Assembly (NCBI GenBank): GCA_034190085.1
Contig: JAXHTS010000051.1
Span: 1-43,649 of the forward strand
DNA: 43,649 nt
DNA from: Spirochaetota bacterium
GTDB lineage: Bacteria > Spirochaetota > UBA4802 > JAFGDQ01
Reading direction: 5' to 3'
Positions 9,218 through 18,270 of this stretch are shown piece by piece. Both the position numbers and the translations under genes were made by a program. Within the stretch, counting starts at the first letter, position 1, and every line of letters begins with the position of its first letter. The notes beneath the pieces were generated by a model, which worked only from the letters and a program-made list of their open reading frames with translations, did no database searches and was not told where the DNA came from.

Positions 9218-10412
9218 GCTTTCTTTCCAAGGCTGATTTTTTTTTGTAGAAATGAACGGTCTTCTCTAATTCGAACATGTCAGTGCAGATGATCTTCCCC
9301 TCTTCAAGCGTGATGTGTTTATCCTCCAATAGCTGATTAATCAGCACATTCCCCTTGTTCTGAGGTAAACCGACCATATTCAATAATTCCTTTGCTCCAA
9401 ACTCAAAATTATAGGATTCTTTTGAGACAATCTTGATCTTTTTTTTCTCTATTTGAATGAGGAGGGTGTCATATATTCTGCCAAGTAGATCCTTTATCAT
9501 AAGATTTTCGAGTTGACGATAGGCTGTCCAAATCCTTTCACTTAATAACTGAATTATTTTTGTAATGAGTTGTGGTTGAGAGGAGACCATTTCTTCAAAA
9601 TTGGCCTTATTGATAGCAAGTAGCGTTACCTTGCCAAAGGTAATAGCAGAGGCGCTTCGTGGTCTGTTATCAAGCAGGGCCATCTCTCCGAAGATGTCTC
9701 CAGGATTTAAGACTGCAAGTAGAACCTCTTCATCAACGATCTTGGTAATCTTTACCTTTCCTGACTGTATAATATAGAGTTCGTCTCCTGGCTCGTTCTC
9801 ACAGAAGATCATAGTGTTGTCATTATAAGTTCTATGAATATCATTCAATTGGTTTCCCTTAACCATAAAAGGGGATTTCATGGATTTTAACCTTGATAAG
9901 GCAGCATCTCTATTTGGTCCATTAGGGGAGTAATGAATATATTTTTGATATGCGTAGATTGAATGATTTTGCACATTCTTTCTATAATAATATTCCCCAA
10001 TATTAAATAGATGCTCCGGGTCCTCTTCCACTGTATTTTTTAGGGTAAGTCGAGTAATTGCTTGGTTGAAATCCCTTAACTTCCTGCTAAAGAAACGAAT
10101 TATCTTCAACGCAACAATGGGATTTTTCTGGATTAGAATACCAAACTGATCTTTTTCCACTGATATTAAGGATAGGTTTGATAAGGCTACAACAGACTCC
10201 ATTCTTGCATGGCCACTCATACAGGAAATGACACCAAAAAAATCTCCTGGGCCAAGGATAGAATGTGCTTCCTCATTAACTACGGGATCATCTTTTATGA
10301 TCTTAACCTTGCCATTTCGGATTATGAAAAAGGTTTGTGCATTCTTTTTCCCTTCAACAATGATAAAGGAATTTTGCGGGTAATTCTCAACTTTAAATTG
10401 AATTGATGCCAT
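9195..10412 (-). CDS. Dual cyclic-nucleotide-binding-domain regulator
   Basis: 405 residues in four parts. Residues 15-115 form a first cNMP-fold domain without a canonical phosphate-binding cassette (DFFGVISCMSGHARMESVVA). Residues 130-170 are a TPR-like linker (HLFNIGEYYYRKNVQN). Residues 195-300 form a second cNMP domain whose cassette is textbook (FGEMALLDNRPRSASA). Residues 305-385 look like a winged-helix remnant. This double-domain layout with a TPR-like linker is familiar from spirochaetes. The second domain should bind cAMP or cGMP and the first may be a pseudo-domain. Lack of a clear DNA-recognition helix leaves it open whether it is a transcription factor. Confidence 0.85.
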   Translation of the reverse strand: MASIQFKVENYPQNSFIIVEGKKNAQTFFIIRNGKVKIIKDDPVVNEEAHSILGPGDFFGVISCMSGHARMESVVALSNLSLISVEKDQFGILIQKNPIVALKIIRFFSRKLRDFNQAITRLTLKNTVEEDPEHLFNIGEYYYRKNVQNHSIYAYQKYIHYSPNGPNRDAALSRLKSMKSPFMVKGNQLNDIHRTYNDNTMIFCENEPGDELYIIQSGKVKITKIVDEEVLLAVLNPGDIFGEMALLDNRPRSASAITFGKVTLLAINKANFEEMVSSQPQLITKIIQLLSERIWTAYRQLENLMIKDLLGRIYDTLLIQIEKKKIKIVSKESYNFEFGAKELLNMVGLPQNKGNVLINQLLEDKHITLEEGKIICTDMFELEKTVHFYKKKSALERKREEGKSI

Positions 10413-11227
10413 TGTCCCCTTTTATACTCTTGAAAAGATAAACAACTCTCCAGTTGATATGGGATCAAAGATTCTGGATTTTAAGGGTGAAGCTTTAATC
10501 TTAATACTGACGAATATGCCTTTGGTTTTACTCGAGTGCATCCATTCGCTTCTAGCTAGAAATCCTTGACTAAACGTATTCTCAAAATAATTCATTAGAA
10601 GTTAAAATATGCATTGATAGAATACTGTTTTAGAGGAAAGATATATCCTCATCTCTCATCCACATATTTAGGGATTAACGATCCAAATGGCTGGATTTGC
10701 CCTTTAATGAGAATTCATTTTCTATAAAAGAATCTCACTCTACTTAATAGAATTGGGGAACGACATTCCAACCTCTAATACCATATTTCATTTAGGGTAG
10801 CTTGAATCCTTTAATAAGTCTATTATTAGATTATCTTGTGTAAATCTATATATATCAACAAAAAAACTAATATAAATTCATATTCTTTTAATGATAAACG
10901 CATCATTACATGTGCATAGAAAAAATGAAAAATTTCTAAGCTTCTGGATAGTTTTAATATTGTAAAAAAGTTTTCTATTGTGCATTTTTTGCTATGTATA
11001 AGCGGTGCATAGAGATAATTGTATCTTTTTAGATGAATCAGAAAATATTGTAAAATATGTAACTTGGTAGAATAAAATTCAACTATTTTTGTAATTCAAT
11101 CAGTCCTAATATACATTATCTGGATATATTTTTCACTTTTTATAAAAATAGCTATTGGATTTGACTTTATTTATCTTTAACCAAAAACTCTATTTATTGA
11201 TCAAATATTTATCATAGGGAGGATATA
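10413..11227. other. 815-base AT-rich divergent intergenic region
   Basis: No reading frame here looks like a gene. The region is much longer than others in the window and very rich in A and T in its right half. It separates the divergent cNMP regulator and MBL-fold gene, so it holds at least two promoters. A good ribosome-binding site AGGGAGGA sits at 11216-11223. I found no tRNA-like fold, strong hairpin or long repeat in it. Confidence 0.4.
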
Positions 11228-11968
11228 ATGAAAATTAAAATATTAGGTAATGGTGGGGCTATCAATGATGGTCTGCCCTATAATGCCTTTATGATTGATG
11301 AAGAGGTTCTTATTGAGTTGCCACCAGACATTATGTTATCTCTAGCAAGGGAGGATATTTCAATCAACAATATCCGAGAGATATTCATATCACACCTGCA
11401 TGGAGATCATTGTTTTGGATTTCCATTTCTAACATTATACCTATTTGTTAAGGTACCAAAAGATCAAAAAGAAAAAAGGATAAAACTATTTGCGCCTGGT
11501 AATGCTAAAGATTTTTTAATTGATCTAACAGAAAAAGCCTTTTCTAAGGAACATCCATTGATTAGTTGGGTTAGGGAGACTATAGAATTTATAAATATTT
11601 CTGATCGTACAGAGATTACACTTAATGATCATACTGCAAGGCTTTTCAAGATGGAACACATGGTGGAAACCTATGGATTTATTCTAAAAGAAGAAAATGA
11701 GAATGTTTTTTCTTACATAGCAGATACAAAATGGTCGCAGGGCATTACAGATTTATTAAAGGAAAAACCCCAAATAGTGATTTTAGACTTAAACGGCGAG
11801 CCTGATGATCCTGTGCCGATACATCTACATGAGGATGAAATAATCGAGAAAGCTATTAATCTTGTTAGCGATGAAACAGTATTTTATGGAACACATTTAA
11901 AATGCGACAAAATAAGCACAAATAAAAGAATCCATTATGTTAAGGCGGGTATGGAGATTGAGATATGA
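11228..11968 (+). CDS. Metallo-beta-lactamase-fold hydrolase (RNase Z-like)
   Basis: 246 residues. The metal-binding motif is His56-x-His58-x-Asp60-His61 (ISHLHGDHCFG); further ligands are plausible at EHMVETYGF, IADTKWS and FYGTHLK. The N-terminal MKIKILGNGGAINDGLPYNAF is the usual first strand and loop of the RNase Z/phosphodiesterase branch. The exosite and long flexible arm of true tRNase Z are not obvious, so substrate could be a nucleic acid, cyclic phosphodiester or other ester. A strong Shine-Dalgarno site 4-5 bases ahead of ATG fixes the start. It stands alone, 156 bases before miaB. Confidence 0.85.
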   Translation: MKIKILGNGGAINDGLPYNAFMIDEEVLIELPPDIMLSLAREDISINNIREIFISHLHGDHCFGFPFLTLYLFVKVPKDQKEKRIKLFAPGNAKDFLIDLTEKAFSKEHPLISWVRETIEFINISDRTEITLNDHTARLFKMEHMVETYGFILKEENENVFSYIADTKWSQGITDLLKEKPQIVILDLNGEPDDPVPIHLHEDEIIEKAINLVSDETVFYGTHLKCDKISTNKRIHYVKAGMEIEI

Positions 11969-12124
11969 TTGTTATGAACTGAAACATGTTCAGGGCCTTT
12001 ATTGGCAATCATCCAAGTTTCCAATTTATAGAAATGCATTTTTTGTTTGATTTTTCTATACTTTTTATTCTCATTATATTGAAGATGTAAATCCTTGCTA
12101 AATAGACAGTCTATATAAAATATC

Positions 12125-13444
12125 ATGCCAAAAGTATATATTAAAACCTTCGGATGCCAGATGAACAAGAGCGACTCAGAGTTAATGGAATGTTCATTGC
12201 TCAAATCCGGATTTAGGGTATCCAATGATCCGCATTCTGCGGATATTCATATATTCAACACTTGCTCAGTAAGAGAGCATGCAGAGGATAGAGCTATCTC
12301 ACATATCAAATCTATTAGAGACACTGTAAGGATTAAGGGAGGGGTAATCGTTGTTGCAGGGTGCATGGCTCAGCGAATTGGTAAGGAGTTGATAGACAAA
12401 GAGATTGCTGATCTTGCTGTTGGACCCTATCAGTCGCCTAGGGTTGGTGAAATCTTAAATATCTTTCTTAAAGAGAGAGCAAAATGCCTATACACTTCTC
12501 TAGAGTATGAGGATTTTGAGAGCAGGATAAATCATGTACTTGATTACAGCAAAGATGTCCCCACCTGGCATAAGTGGATAGCTATAACTCATGGATGCAA
12601 CAACTTCTGTTCATACTGCATTGTGCCCTATGTGAGGGGACCCCTGATATCATTTCCGTCAGATTCAATAATTGAAAACATAAAGAGTCTCGTCACAATC
12701 GGGATAAAGGAGATATCCCTCCTGGGTCAGAATGTAAATCAATTCGGTATGGATACTGGAGACATCCCCTTTCATAAACTGCTGGAGAGAGCGGCTAGGA
12801 TTGTAGGTCTTGCTAGAATCAATTTTTTGACATCCCATCCCAAAGACTTTAATGAGGATATAATCTCAGTAATTAGGGATTACAAAAATATATCAAGATC
12901 CATTCATCTCCCACTACAGAGTGGCTCAAACAGAATATTGAAACTCATGAACAGAGGGTATAGTATGGAGGACTATCTTGATATTGTTGAAAGGATAGAT
13001 GGAGAGTTAGATAATTATTCAATCTCAACCGATTTTATTGTCGGATTCCCGGGAGAGACGGAGGATGATTTTGAGGCTACTTTGAGAGCGGTAGATATTG
13101 TGAGGTTTGATGAGGCATTTACCTATGTATACTCTCCTCGGAAAGATACTCCAGCATACAGTATAAAGGAGACCTTATCAAGGGCCATGAAACTCGATAG
13201 GCTAAATACACTCATAGCTAAACAGAGAGAGATATCTTGTGAGAGGCTTTCAGAGAGGCTGAACTGCATTGAAGAGATGATAGTGGAGAGATTGAGCAAG
13301 AGATCAGAGTATGAAGTGATGGGAAAGACATCTTTTAACCATCCTGTGGTGATACCAGGAAGCGCTGAAGATGTGGGGAGGGTGATAAAAATCAGGGTAT
13401 CATCTTTGAGGGGGGCCACACTTTATGGCGAAAGGCTTGCATAG
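12125..13444 (+). CDS. miaB: tRNA-2-methylthio-N6-dimethylallyladenosine synthase
   Basis: MiaB is a radical-SAM enzyme that adds the methylthio group to i6A37 of tRNAs reading codons starting with U. The UPF0004 domain has Cys11 (TFGCQMN), Cys47 (NTCSVRE) and Cys80 (AGCMAQR) for the auxiliary cluster. The radical-SAM cluster is Cys158-x3-Cys162-x2-Cys165 (HGCNNFCSYCIVPYVRG). A TRAM domain ends the protein. The segment after YVRG reads PLISFPSDSI where the family usually has a basic/acidic run such as RERSR, a modest departure. No clear ribosome-binding site precedes the ATG, and an AT-rich TATATAAAAT lies just before it, so a very short leader is possible. The next gene overlaps its end. Confidence 0.96.
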   Translation: MPKVYIKTFGCQMNKSDSELMECSLLKSGFRVSNDPHSADIHIFNTCSVREHAEDRAISHIKSIRDTVRIKGGVIVVAGCMAQRIGKELIDKEIADLAVGPYQSPRVGEILNIFLKERAKCLYTSLEYEDFESRINHVLDYSKDVPTWHKWIAITHGCNNFCSYCIVPYVRGPLISFPSDSIIENIKSLVTIGIKEISLLGQNVNQFGMDTGDIPFHKLLERAARIVGLARINFLTSHPKDFNEDIISVIRDYKNISRSIHLPLQSGSNRILKLMNRGYSMEDYLDIVERIDGELDNYSISTDFIVGFPGETEDDFEATLRAVDIVRFDEAFTYVYSPRKDTPAYSIKETLSRAMKLDRLNTLIAKQREISCERLSERLNCIEEMIVERLSKRSEYEVMGKTSFNHPVVIPGSAEDVGRVIKIRVSSLRGATLYGERLA

Positions 13445-14570
13445 GTGGATAAAATACCTTTATATTATAATAACTCTGCTTATTAGTATCCATCCGTTAT
13501 TCGCAATTACAGAGAAGGGATATCTATATCGAATTGAGGCCTTAGCTCGTTCTGGTAGTGTTGATGATCTTACAGCCTTATCTAAAAAGTTTTTTAAGCA
13601 ATTTCCAAAGAGCAAATATATTCCAGATGTAAGGTTCATCCTTGCACAAAATGAGAGGGAAACTGATAAGGCGATACGCCAATATAGAATTATTGTTGAT
13701 AAATATAGATTTTATCTCAAAAGGGATTATGCACAACATAAACTCTGTCAGATACTATACCTCCTCTCAAGATGGAGCGATCTCAGGGATGAATCCTTAA
13801 AGGGAATAGGGTTATTTAAAAAGAGCAGGTATCTCACAGAGTTTCAATTATTACTTGTTAAGGCATACCTTCAGTTAGAAATGTATGAAGAGGCAGAGAA
13901 GGCCAGTTTGGCGATTATGCAACAAGATCACAGTTATGAAAACCTCGCTGAATCGCTTCTATTACTATCCTACACACAAAAAAAAATTTATGGCTTTTCG
14001 CGAAGATATATACAGAAATTGAGTGAAATTATTACAGGCTTTAGCGCTTCACCAAAAGCGCCTACAGCGATCTATCTTTTGGGCAGGTATTATGAAGCGA
14101 AGGAGGACTATAATAGAGCCTATTCTGCCTATATGGATGTGTTAAATAAATATTCCAAATCTCCTGAATCCTTCTTTACAAAGAGGAGACTTGACTCTAT
14201 TCATAGACACAATCCCTCAATGACTGATTATGCACCAGATAATGATAGTATAAAGGCCATCGATAATTTGGATATAGAGCCAGACCTAAAATATTCAGAT
14301 CAGAATGATGAAGATGGTGTATTATATGCTATTTGTCTTGGACGTTTCAACAACCTGAAAGATGCAAGAGAGATAAAGGCATTAATAAACAGAGATTTCG
14401 CTCCAATATCGATTATTAAAGCAAAAAATAGTTTTTTTATATATGCATCGAGGTTACGGGATCGTGAATCTGCAATATTCACTAAGATCAGACTGGCGGA
14501 AGAATTTGGACTTAATGGCAAAATTGTTAGGATCTTGAGAGACGAGAAGAGGCAATATATTTATGAATAA
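13425..14570 (+). CDS. Secreted TPR/SPOR-domain protein
   Basis: 381 residues. An N-terminal hydrophobic segment (about 11-27, ending near LFA) is a signal peptide or anchor. The middle is built of helical TPR-like repeats, for example AIYLLGRYYEAKEDYNRAYSA. The C-terminal stretch from about residue 305 (LYAICLGRFNNLKDAREIK) is a SPOR domain, which binds denuded peptidoglycan strands at division sites. A cell-envelope role is therefore likely. It overlaps miaB by 20 bases and mutS by 8, so the three are a tight operon. Confidence 0.75.
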   Translation: MAKGLHRWIKYLYIIITLLISIHPLFAITEKGYLYRIEALARSGSVDDLTALSKKFFKQFPKSKYIPDVRFILAQNERETDKAIRQYRIIVDKYRFYLKRDYAQHKLCQILYLLSRWSDLRDESLKGIGLFKKSRYLTEFQLLLVKAYLQLEMYEEAEKASLAIMQQDHSYENLAESLLLLSYTQKKIYGFSRRYIQKLSEIITGFSASPKAPTAIYLLGRYYEAKEDYNRAYSAYMDVLNKYSKSPESFFTKRRLDSIHRHNPSMTDYAPDNDSIKAIDNLDIEPDLKYSDQNDEDGVLYAICLGRFNNLKDAREIKALINRDFAPISIIKAKNSFFIYASRLRDRESAIFTKIRLAEEFGLNGKIVRILRDEKRQYIYE

Positions 14571-17151
14571 ACCCATGGATTCCAAATTAACGCCAATGAT
14601 GAAGCAATACTTTTCAATTAAGAAAAGACATCCCAATGAAATACTTTTTTTTAGGATGGGAGATTTCTACGAGATGTTCCATGAGGATGCTCATGTGGCC
14701 TCAAAGATACTTAACATCGCGCTTACCTCCCGTCAGGATAATATCCCTATGTGCGGCCTGCCCTATCATGCGAGTGAGAGTTACATCGCTAGACTCCTTA
14801 AGGCCGGTCACAGGGTGGCAATCTGCGAACAGATGGAGACCGTTCCAACAAGCGGAAATGTAGTAAAACGGGAGGTTGTAAGGATCGTAACTCCTGGGAC
14901 AGTTGTTGAATCCAATCTTCTTCAATCCGACGATAACAACTTCCTCGCTTCGATAGTGTTGAATGAAAAGGAGATTGGTCTGGCTTTTATTGATATATCT
15001 ACAGGGGATTTCTTTCTCTCTTCGATTGAGAAATCCTTTGATGTTTTCAGGGGCGAAATTGTAAAATATGGTCCAAGAGAATTGGTGTTGAGGGAGGGTA
15101 ATGACTTAAGTGATAAGATTTTTTCAGAGTATATAATAAATAATGACATTCCTATTTACAGAATAAATGACTGGTTCTATGATATTGAGTTTTCAACAGA
15201 AACAATAAAGGATACCTTTGGTCTGGCAAGCATCAAGGGATTTGGTATCACAACAGAGATCGAGATTTTAGCTGCAGGTTCTATTCTGCAATATCTCAAG
15301 GACACTCATAAAAAGACCTTTGACCATCTGAAAAGTCCAAGGCGTTTTGTTTCCTCAGATTATATGATACTTGACGAGGAGACGATCTCCAATATGGAGC
15401 TTGTTCAGAACCAACATGACAGATCAAAGAATTATACCCTCTTCTCGGTGCTCGATTGCACCAAAACCGCAATTGGTAGAAGGACTCTTGAGAGAAACAT
15501 CCTCAATCCGCTCCTTCAACAGCAGGAGATCGAGAAGAGATTGGATATTGTTGAATTTTTTTTTGGGCGATATGATCTAATTTCAAATCTTCAAAAAGTT
15601 TTATATCAATTTCACGATACAGAACGATTGATCTCACGATTTAATCTCGGAAGGTCATTCCCAAAGGATTACATCACCCTTATGAATTCTATTGATGCGG
15701 CAAGGGAGATCGGAGGGGTTTTGATTGAGGAGTCACACCCACTGATCATAGAGATGTTGAAGGATTTGCCGGATTTATCAGATCTTTCAAAGAGGATAGA
15801 ATGTACAATTACAGATGATCCTGCATTATCCCCTGAACGCGGAAGGGTAATTAAGGAGGGATGTAATGATGAGCTTGATCATCTCTATAAATTAAAAATG
15901 GATGCCAAGAAATGGATGCTTGAATATGAGAGGGAGGAGAAAAACAGGATTCAAGTTCCAACCCTGAGGGTAAAATACAATAAGGTCTTGGGATACTTTA
16001 TTGAGGTGAGCAAGGGTCAAACATCAAAGGTGCCGGATGAATATTATAGAAAACAAACTCTGGTCAGCTCAGAAAGGTACTCCACTGAAAAGCTTCAGAA
16101 ATTTGAATCAGACATCCTAACAGCTTCTGATAGAATTATTACAATAGAGAATACAGAATTAGAGAACCTGCTCGCTGAGGTTTTACAATTCAGGAATGAT
16201 CTACAGATCATGGCGGATATAATCGGCGAGATCGATTTTTACTGTTCAATGGCACAATCTGCCATTGAAAACAAGTATAGGAGGCCAACCTTTAATTCTG
16301 AAGGCATTTCAATTGTTAAAGAGGGTAGACATCCTGTTGTGGAAAAATATTATTCAAATTCGTCATTTGTCCCGAATGATATAATTCTCGACACAAGTGA
16401 AAATATCATAGTCATAATCACTGGACCGAATATGTCAGGCAAATCGACCTATATTAGAATGACAGCAATGATTCAACTCATGGCTCAAATAGGTTCATTT
16501 GTCCCTGCTGATGAAGCATATATATCGTTAGTAGACAGAATATTCACTCGAATCGGCGCTTCTGATAATATATCCAGGGGTGAATCAACCTTTCTGGTGG
16601 AGATGAACGAGACTGCAGTTATTCTCAATAATGCAACGGATAAAAGTTTGATTATTATGGATGAAATTGGAAGAGGCACAAGCACATACGATGGCTTATC
16701 AATTGCATGGGCAGTTGTTGAGTATCTATTAAAGTATGTAAAGGCAAGAACCCTCTTTGCTACGCATTATCATGAACTCACCAGACTCGGTAATAAAAAG
16801 GGTATTGTGAACTACAATGTTTTAGTAAGAGAGCATATCAATGGGATAGATTTTTTGCATAAGGTTGCTCCAGGTTCTGCGGATAAATCTTACGGGATTC
16901 ATGTCGCAAAACTTGCTGGTATTCCAAAGGAGGTTAGTGCAAACGCCGCTATAATTCTTGATAGGATGGAAAAGGGATCGAGAGGTAATAATTCAAAAAT
17001 AACAGAAGAGCAGAGATCCAATGAACAGTTAGAGATATTCAATGCATCAAATCATCATGTTATAAAAGCGATCAAAAACATTAATCTTGATAATATTACC
17101 CCACTTAACGCTCTGAATGAACTTAACAGACTCAAAAAACTAATAGATTAG
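14563..17151 (+). CDS. mutS: DNA mismatch repair ATPase MutS
   Basis: 862 residues, full length for MutS1. The mismatch-reading Phe-x-Glu is in RMGDFYEMF near the N-terminus. The Walker A loop starts at Gly621 (TGPNMSGKSTYIR), Walker B is Asp700-Glu701 (IIMDEIGRGTSTYDG), and LFATHYHELTRL is the switch histidine region. It recognises mispairs and recruits MutL; no mutL is in the window. It is the last gene of the miaB operon, overlapping the TPR/SPOR gene by 8 bases. Confidence 0.97.
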   Translation: MNKPMDSKLTPMMKQYFSIKKRHPNEILFFRMGDFYEMFHEDAHVASKILNIALTSRQDNIPMCGLPYHASESYIARLLKAGHRVAICEQMETVPTSGNVVKREVVRIVTPGTVVESNLLQSDDNNFLASIVLNEKEIGLAFIDISTGDFFLSSIEKSFDVFRGEIVKYGPRELVLREGNDLSDKIFSEYIINNDIPIYRINDWFYDIEFSTETIKDTFGLASIKGFGITTEIEILAAGSILQYLKDTHKKTFDHLKSPRRFVSSDYMILDEETISNMELVQNQHDRSKNYTLFSVLDCTKTAIGRRTLERNILNPLLQQQEIEKRLDIVEFFFGRYDLISNLQKVLYQFHDTERLISRFNLGRSFPKDYITLMNSIDAAREIGGVLIEESHPLIIEMLKDLPDLSDLSKRIECTITDDPALSPERGRVIKEGCNDELDHLYKLKMDAKKWMLEYEREEKNRIQVPTLRVKYNKVLGYFIEVSKGQTSKVPDEYYRKQTLVSSERYSTEKLQKFESDILTASDRIITIENTELENLLAEVLQFRNDLQIMADIIGEIDFYCSMAQSAIENKYRRPTFNSEGISIVKEGRHPVVEKYYSNSSFVPNDIILDTSENIIVIITGPNMSGKSTYIRMTAMIQLMAQIGSFVPADEAYISLVDRIFTRIGASDNISRGESTFLVEMNETAVILNNATDKSLIIMDEIGRGTSTYDGLSIAWAVVEYLLKYVKARTLFATHYHELTRLGNKKGIVNYNVLVREHINGIDFLHKVAPGSADKSYGIHVAKLAGIPKEVSANAAIILDRMEKGSRGNNSKITEEQRSNEQLEIFNASNHHVIKAIKNINLDNITPLNALNELNRLKKLID

Positions 17152-17620
17152 TCCAGACTTTCGAGATTCATATTTTTGCATCAGTTGTTTGTTTATTACA
17201 TCGGTCTAATGTAATATTTCGGTATTGAGAAAATCATGCATAAAAAAGTAAAAAAATCAAAAGTATTAGACAGAATTAATCCGTTAATATAATTAGGATA
17301 GTATATATTTATTTCGTTATTAAATATTTCTCCTTTTATATTATAAGATTGATCAAGGTTTATTCCAATCCGCAAAATAGGAAATAACGGTACGGATAAT
17401 GATAGTTATTTGCAATTATTCTAATCTATCCCACCCTGTATGTGCTTTGTTCACTAATATGATGATTGGGATTTGTATATAAAGGGACTCTATCAGGATT
17501 TGAAGTCTGTCCTTGGGGTGAGGGCTTTTAATAGCATTTTGTATTGCTAAATAATGCAGATTATTGGCAGTTGGTCCTGCGTCAATATGGCCATTAATGT
17601 CTCTTATTTTATTGCTTAGG
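17152..17620. other. Intergenic region and probable long leader of the cold-shock gene
   Basis: About 470 bases after mutS without a credible gene; a 115-codon frame on the minus strand runs into the cold-shock gene antisense and has no family features. Cold-shock mRNAs of the CspA family commonly have long leaders, so the right half of this region (from about 17440) is likely transcribed 5' UTR. No terminator with a T run is visible after mutS. Confidence 0.4.
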
Positions 17621-17679
17621 ACGCTCTGCCATTGAAGTATTAATTGTAGAAAGGAGGTGAAGTTAACGTGGCAGAGCGT
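17621..17679 (+). promoter_or_regulatory. Inverted repeat closing over the cold-shock start codon
   Basis: ACGCTCTGCCA (17621-17631) and TGGCAGAGCGT (17669-17679) are perfect 11-base complements. The right arm takes in the last two bases of the GTG start codon and the first codons. The 37-base loop holds a near-perfect Shine-Dalgarno AAGGAGGTGA (17651-17660). In the mRNA this would place the start codon at the base of a stem while the ribosome-binding site is looped out. A temperature- or protein-responsive switch is a reasonable inference. Confidence 0.6.
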
Positions 17680-17880
17680 GAAACTGGCACTGTAAAGTGG
17701 TTCAATACCAGTAAGGGATATGGCTTTATCGTACGCGATCAGGGTGGAGATATTTTTGTGCATTATAGCGCAATCTCTGGTGAGGGTTTTCGTTCACTTG
17801 AAGAAGGCCAACGGGTAGAATTCACAATCGGTGAAGGCAAGAAGGGCCCGCAAGCGCTTGAAGTGCTTGTTATTACTTAA
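17668..17880 (+). CDS. Cold-shock domain protein (CspA family)
   Basis: 70 residues, one OB-fold. RNP1 is GYGFI in [11 protein letters not shown] and RNP2 is IFVHYSAI; both carry the aromatic residues that stack on single-stranded nucleic acid. GTVKWFN is the standard N-terminal strand. It acts as an RNA chaperone and may control other mRNAs. GTG start, with AAGGAGGTGA seven bases upstream. The start codon lies inside a hairpin described separately. It is monocistronic. Confidence 0.97.
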   Translation: MAERETGTVKWFNTSKGYGFIVRDQGGDIFVHYSAISGEGFRSLEEGQRVEFTIGEGKKGPQALEVLVIT

Positions 17881-18270
17881 TTTAAATAGCATTTGTGAAA
17901 TAGTGCTGCGTGCATAAGATGTACGTGGCACATTCATTGATATGGCATGCTTAATGCCTTCTTCTTGTTGTTTAAGCAAATTGATTTCTCCTGATTGTAA
18001 TGTTTAGATATCCTATATTTCAGCGTATAAAAAATTAAAACGATTTATTGTAACTGTTTAGACCAATGGTACTTAGCCTTATGTAGCCATCTTGCTTGTG
18101 TTGAGCTATTATCTACAGTACTATTCCTCTTTTTCCTGTACTTTCATCTGAATCCCTTCAGCTTCGCTCAGGACAGGTCTCGAATCCTTGAATGCTACTA
18201 TAGTATAAAATTGATATTATCCTATATAAAGATCATCAAAAATGATTAAAGCTCCGATATGCTAAATTAT
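17881..18270. other. Intergenic region with a dispersed-repeat fragment
   Basis: No gene seen. Around 18157-18178 the motif TTCAGCTTCGCTCAGGACAG matches the core of the dispersed repeat also found at 606-625 (inverted) and 41521-41570. The cold-shock gene from the left and the flavoprotein gene from the right converge here, but there is no classic stem plus T-run terminator. Confidence 0.45.

Noticed and set aside
11935-12225. 96-codon minus-strand frame between the MBL-fold gene and miaB
   Set aside because: Overlaps both genes antisense and shows no motifs; miaB start region explains the open frame.
17416-17763. 115-codon minus-strand frame opposite the cold-shock leader and gene
   Set aside because: Half of it is antisense to the cold-shock gene, no ribosome-binding site or family motif, and composition unlike coding sequence.
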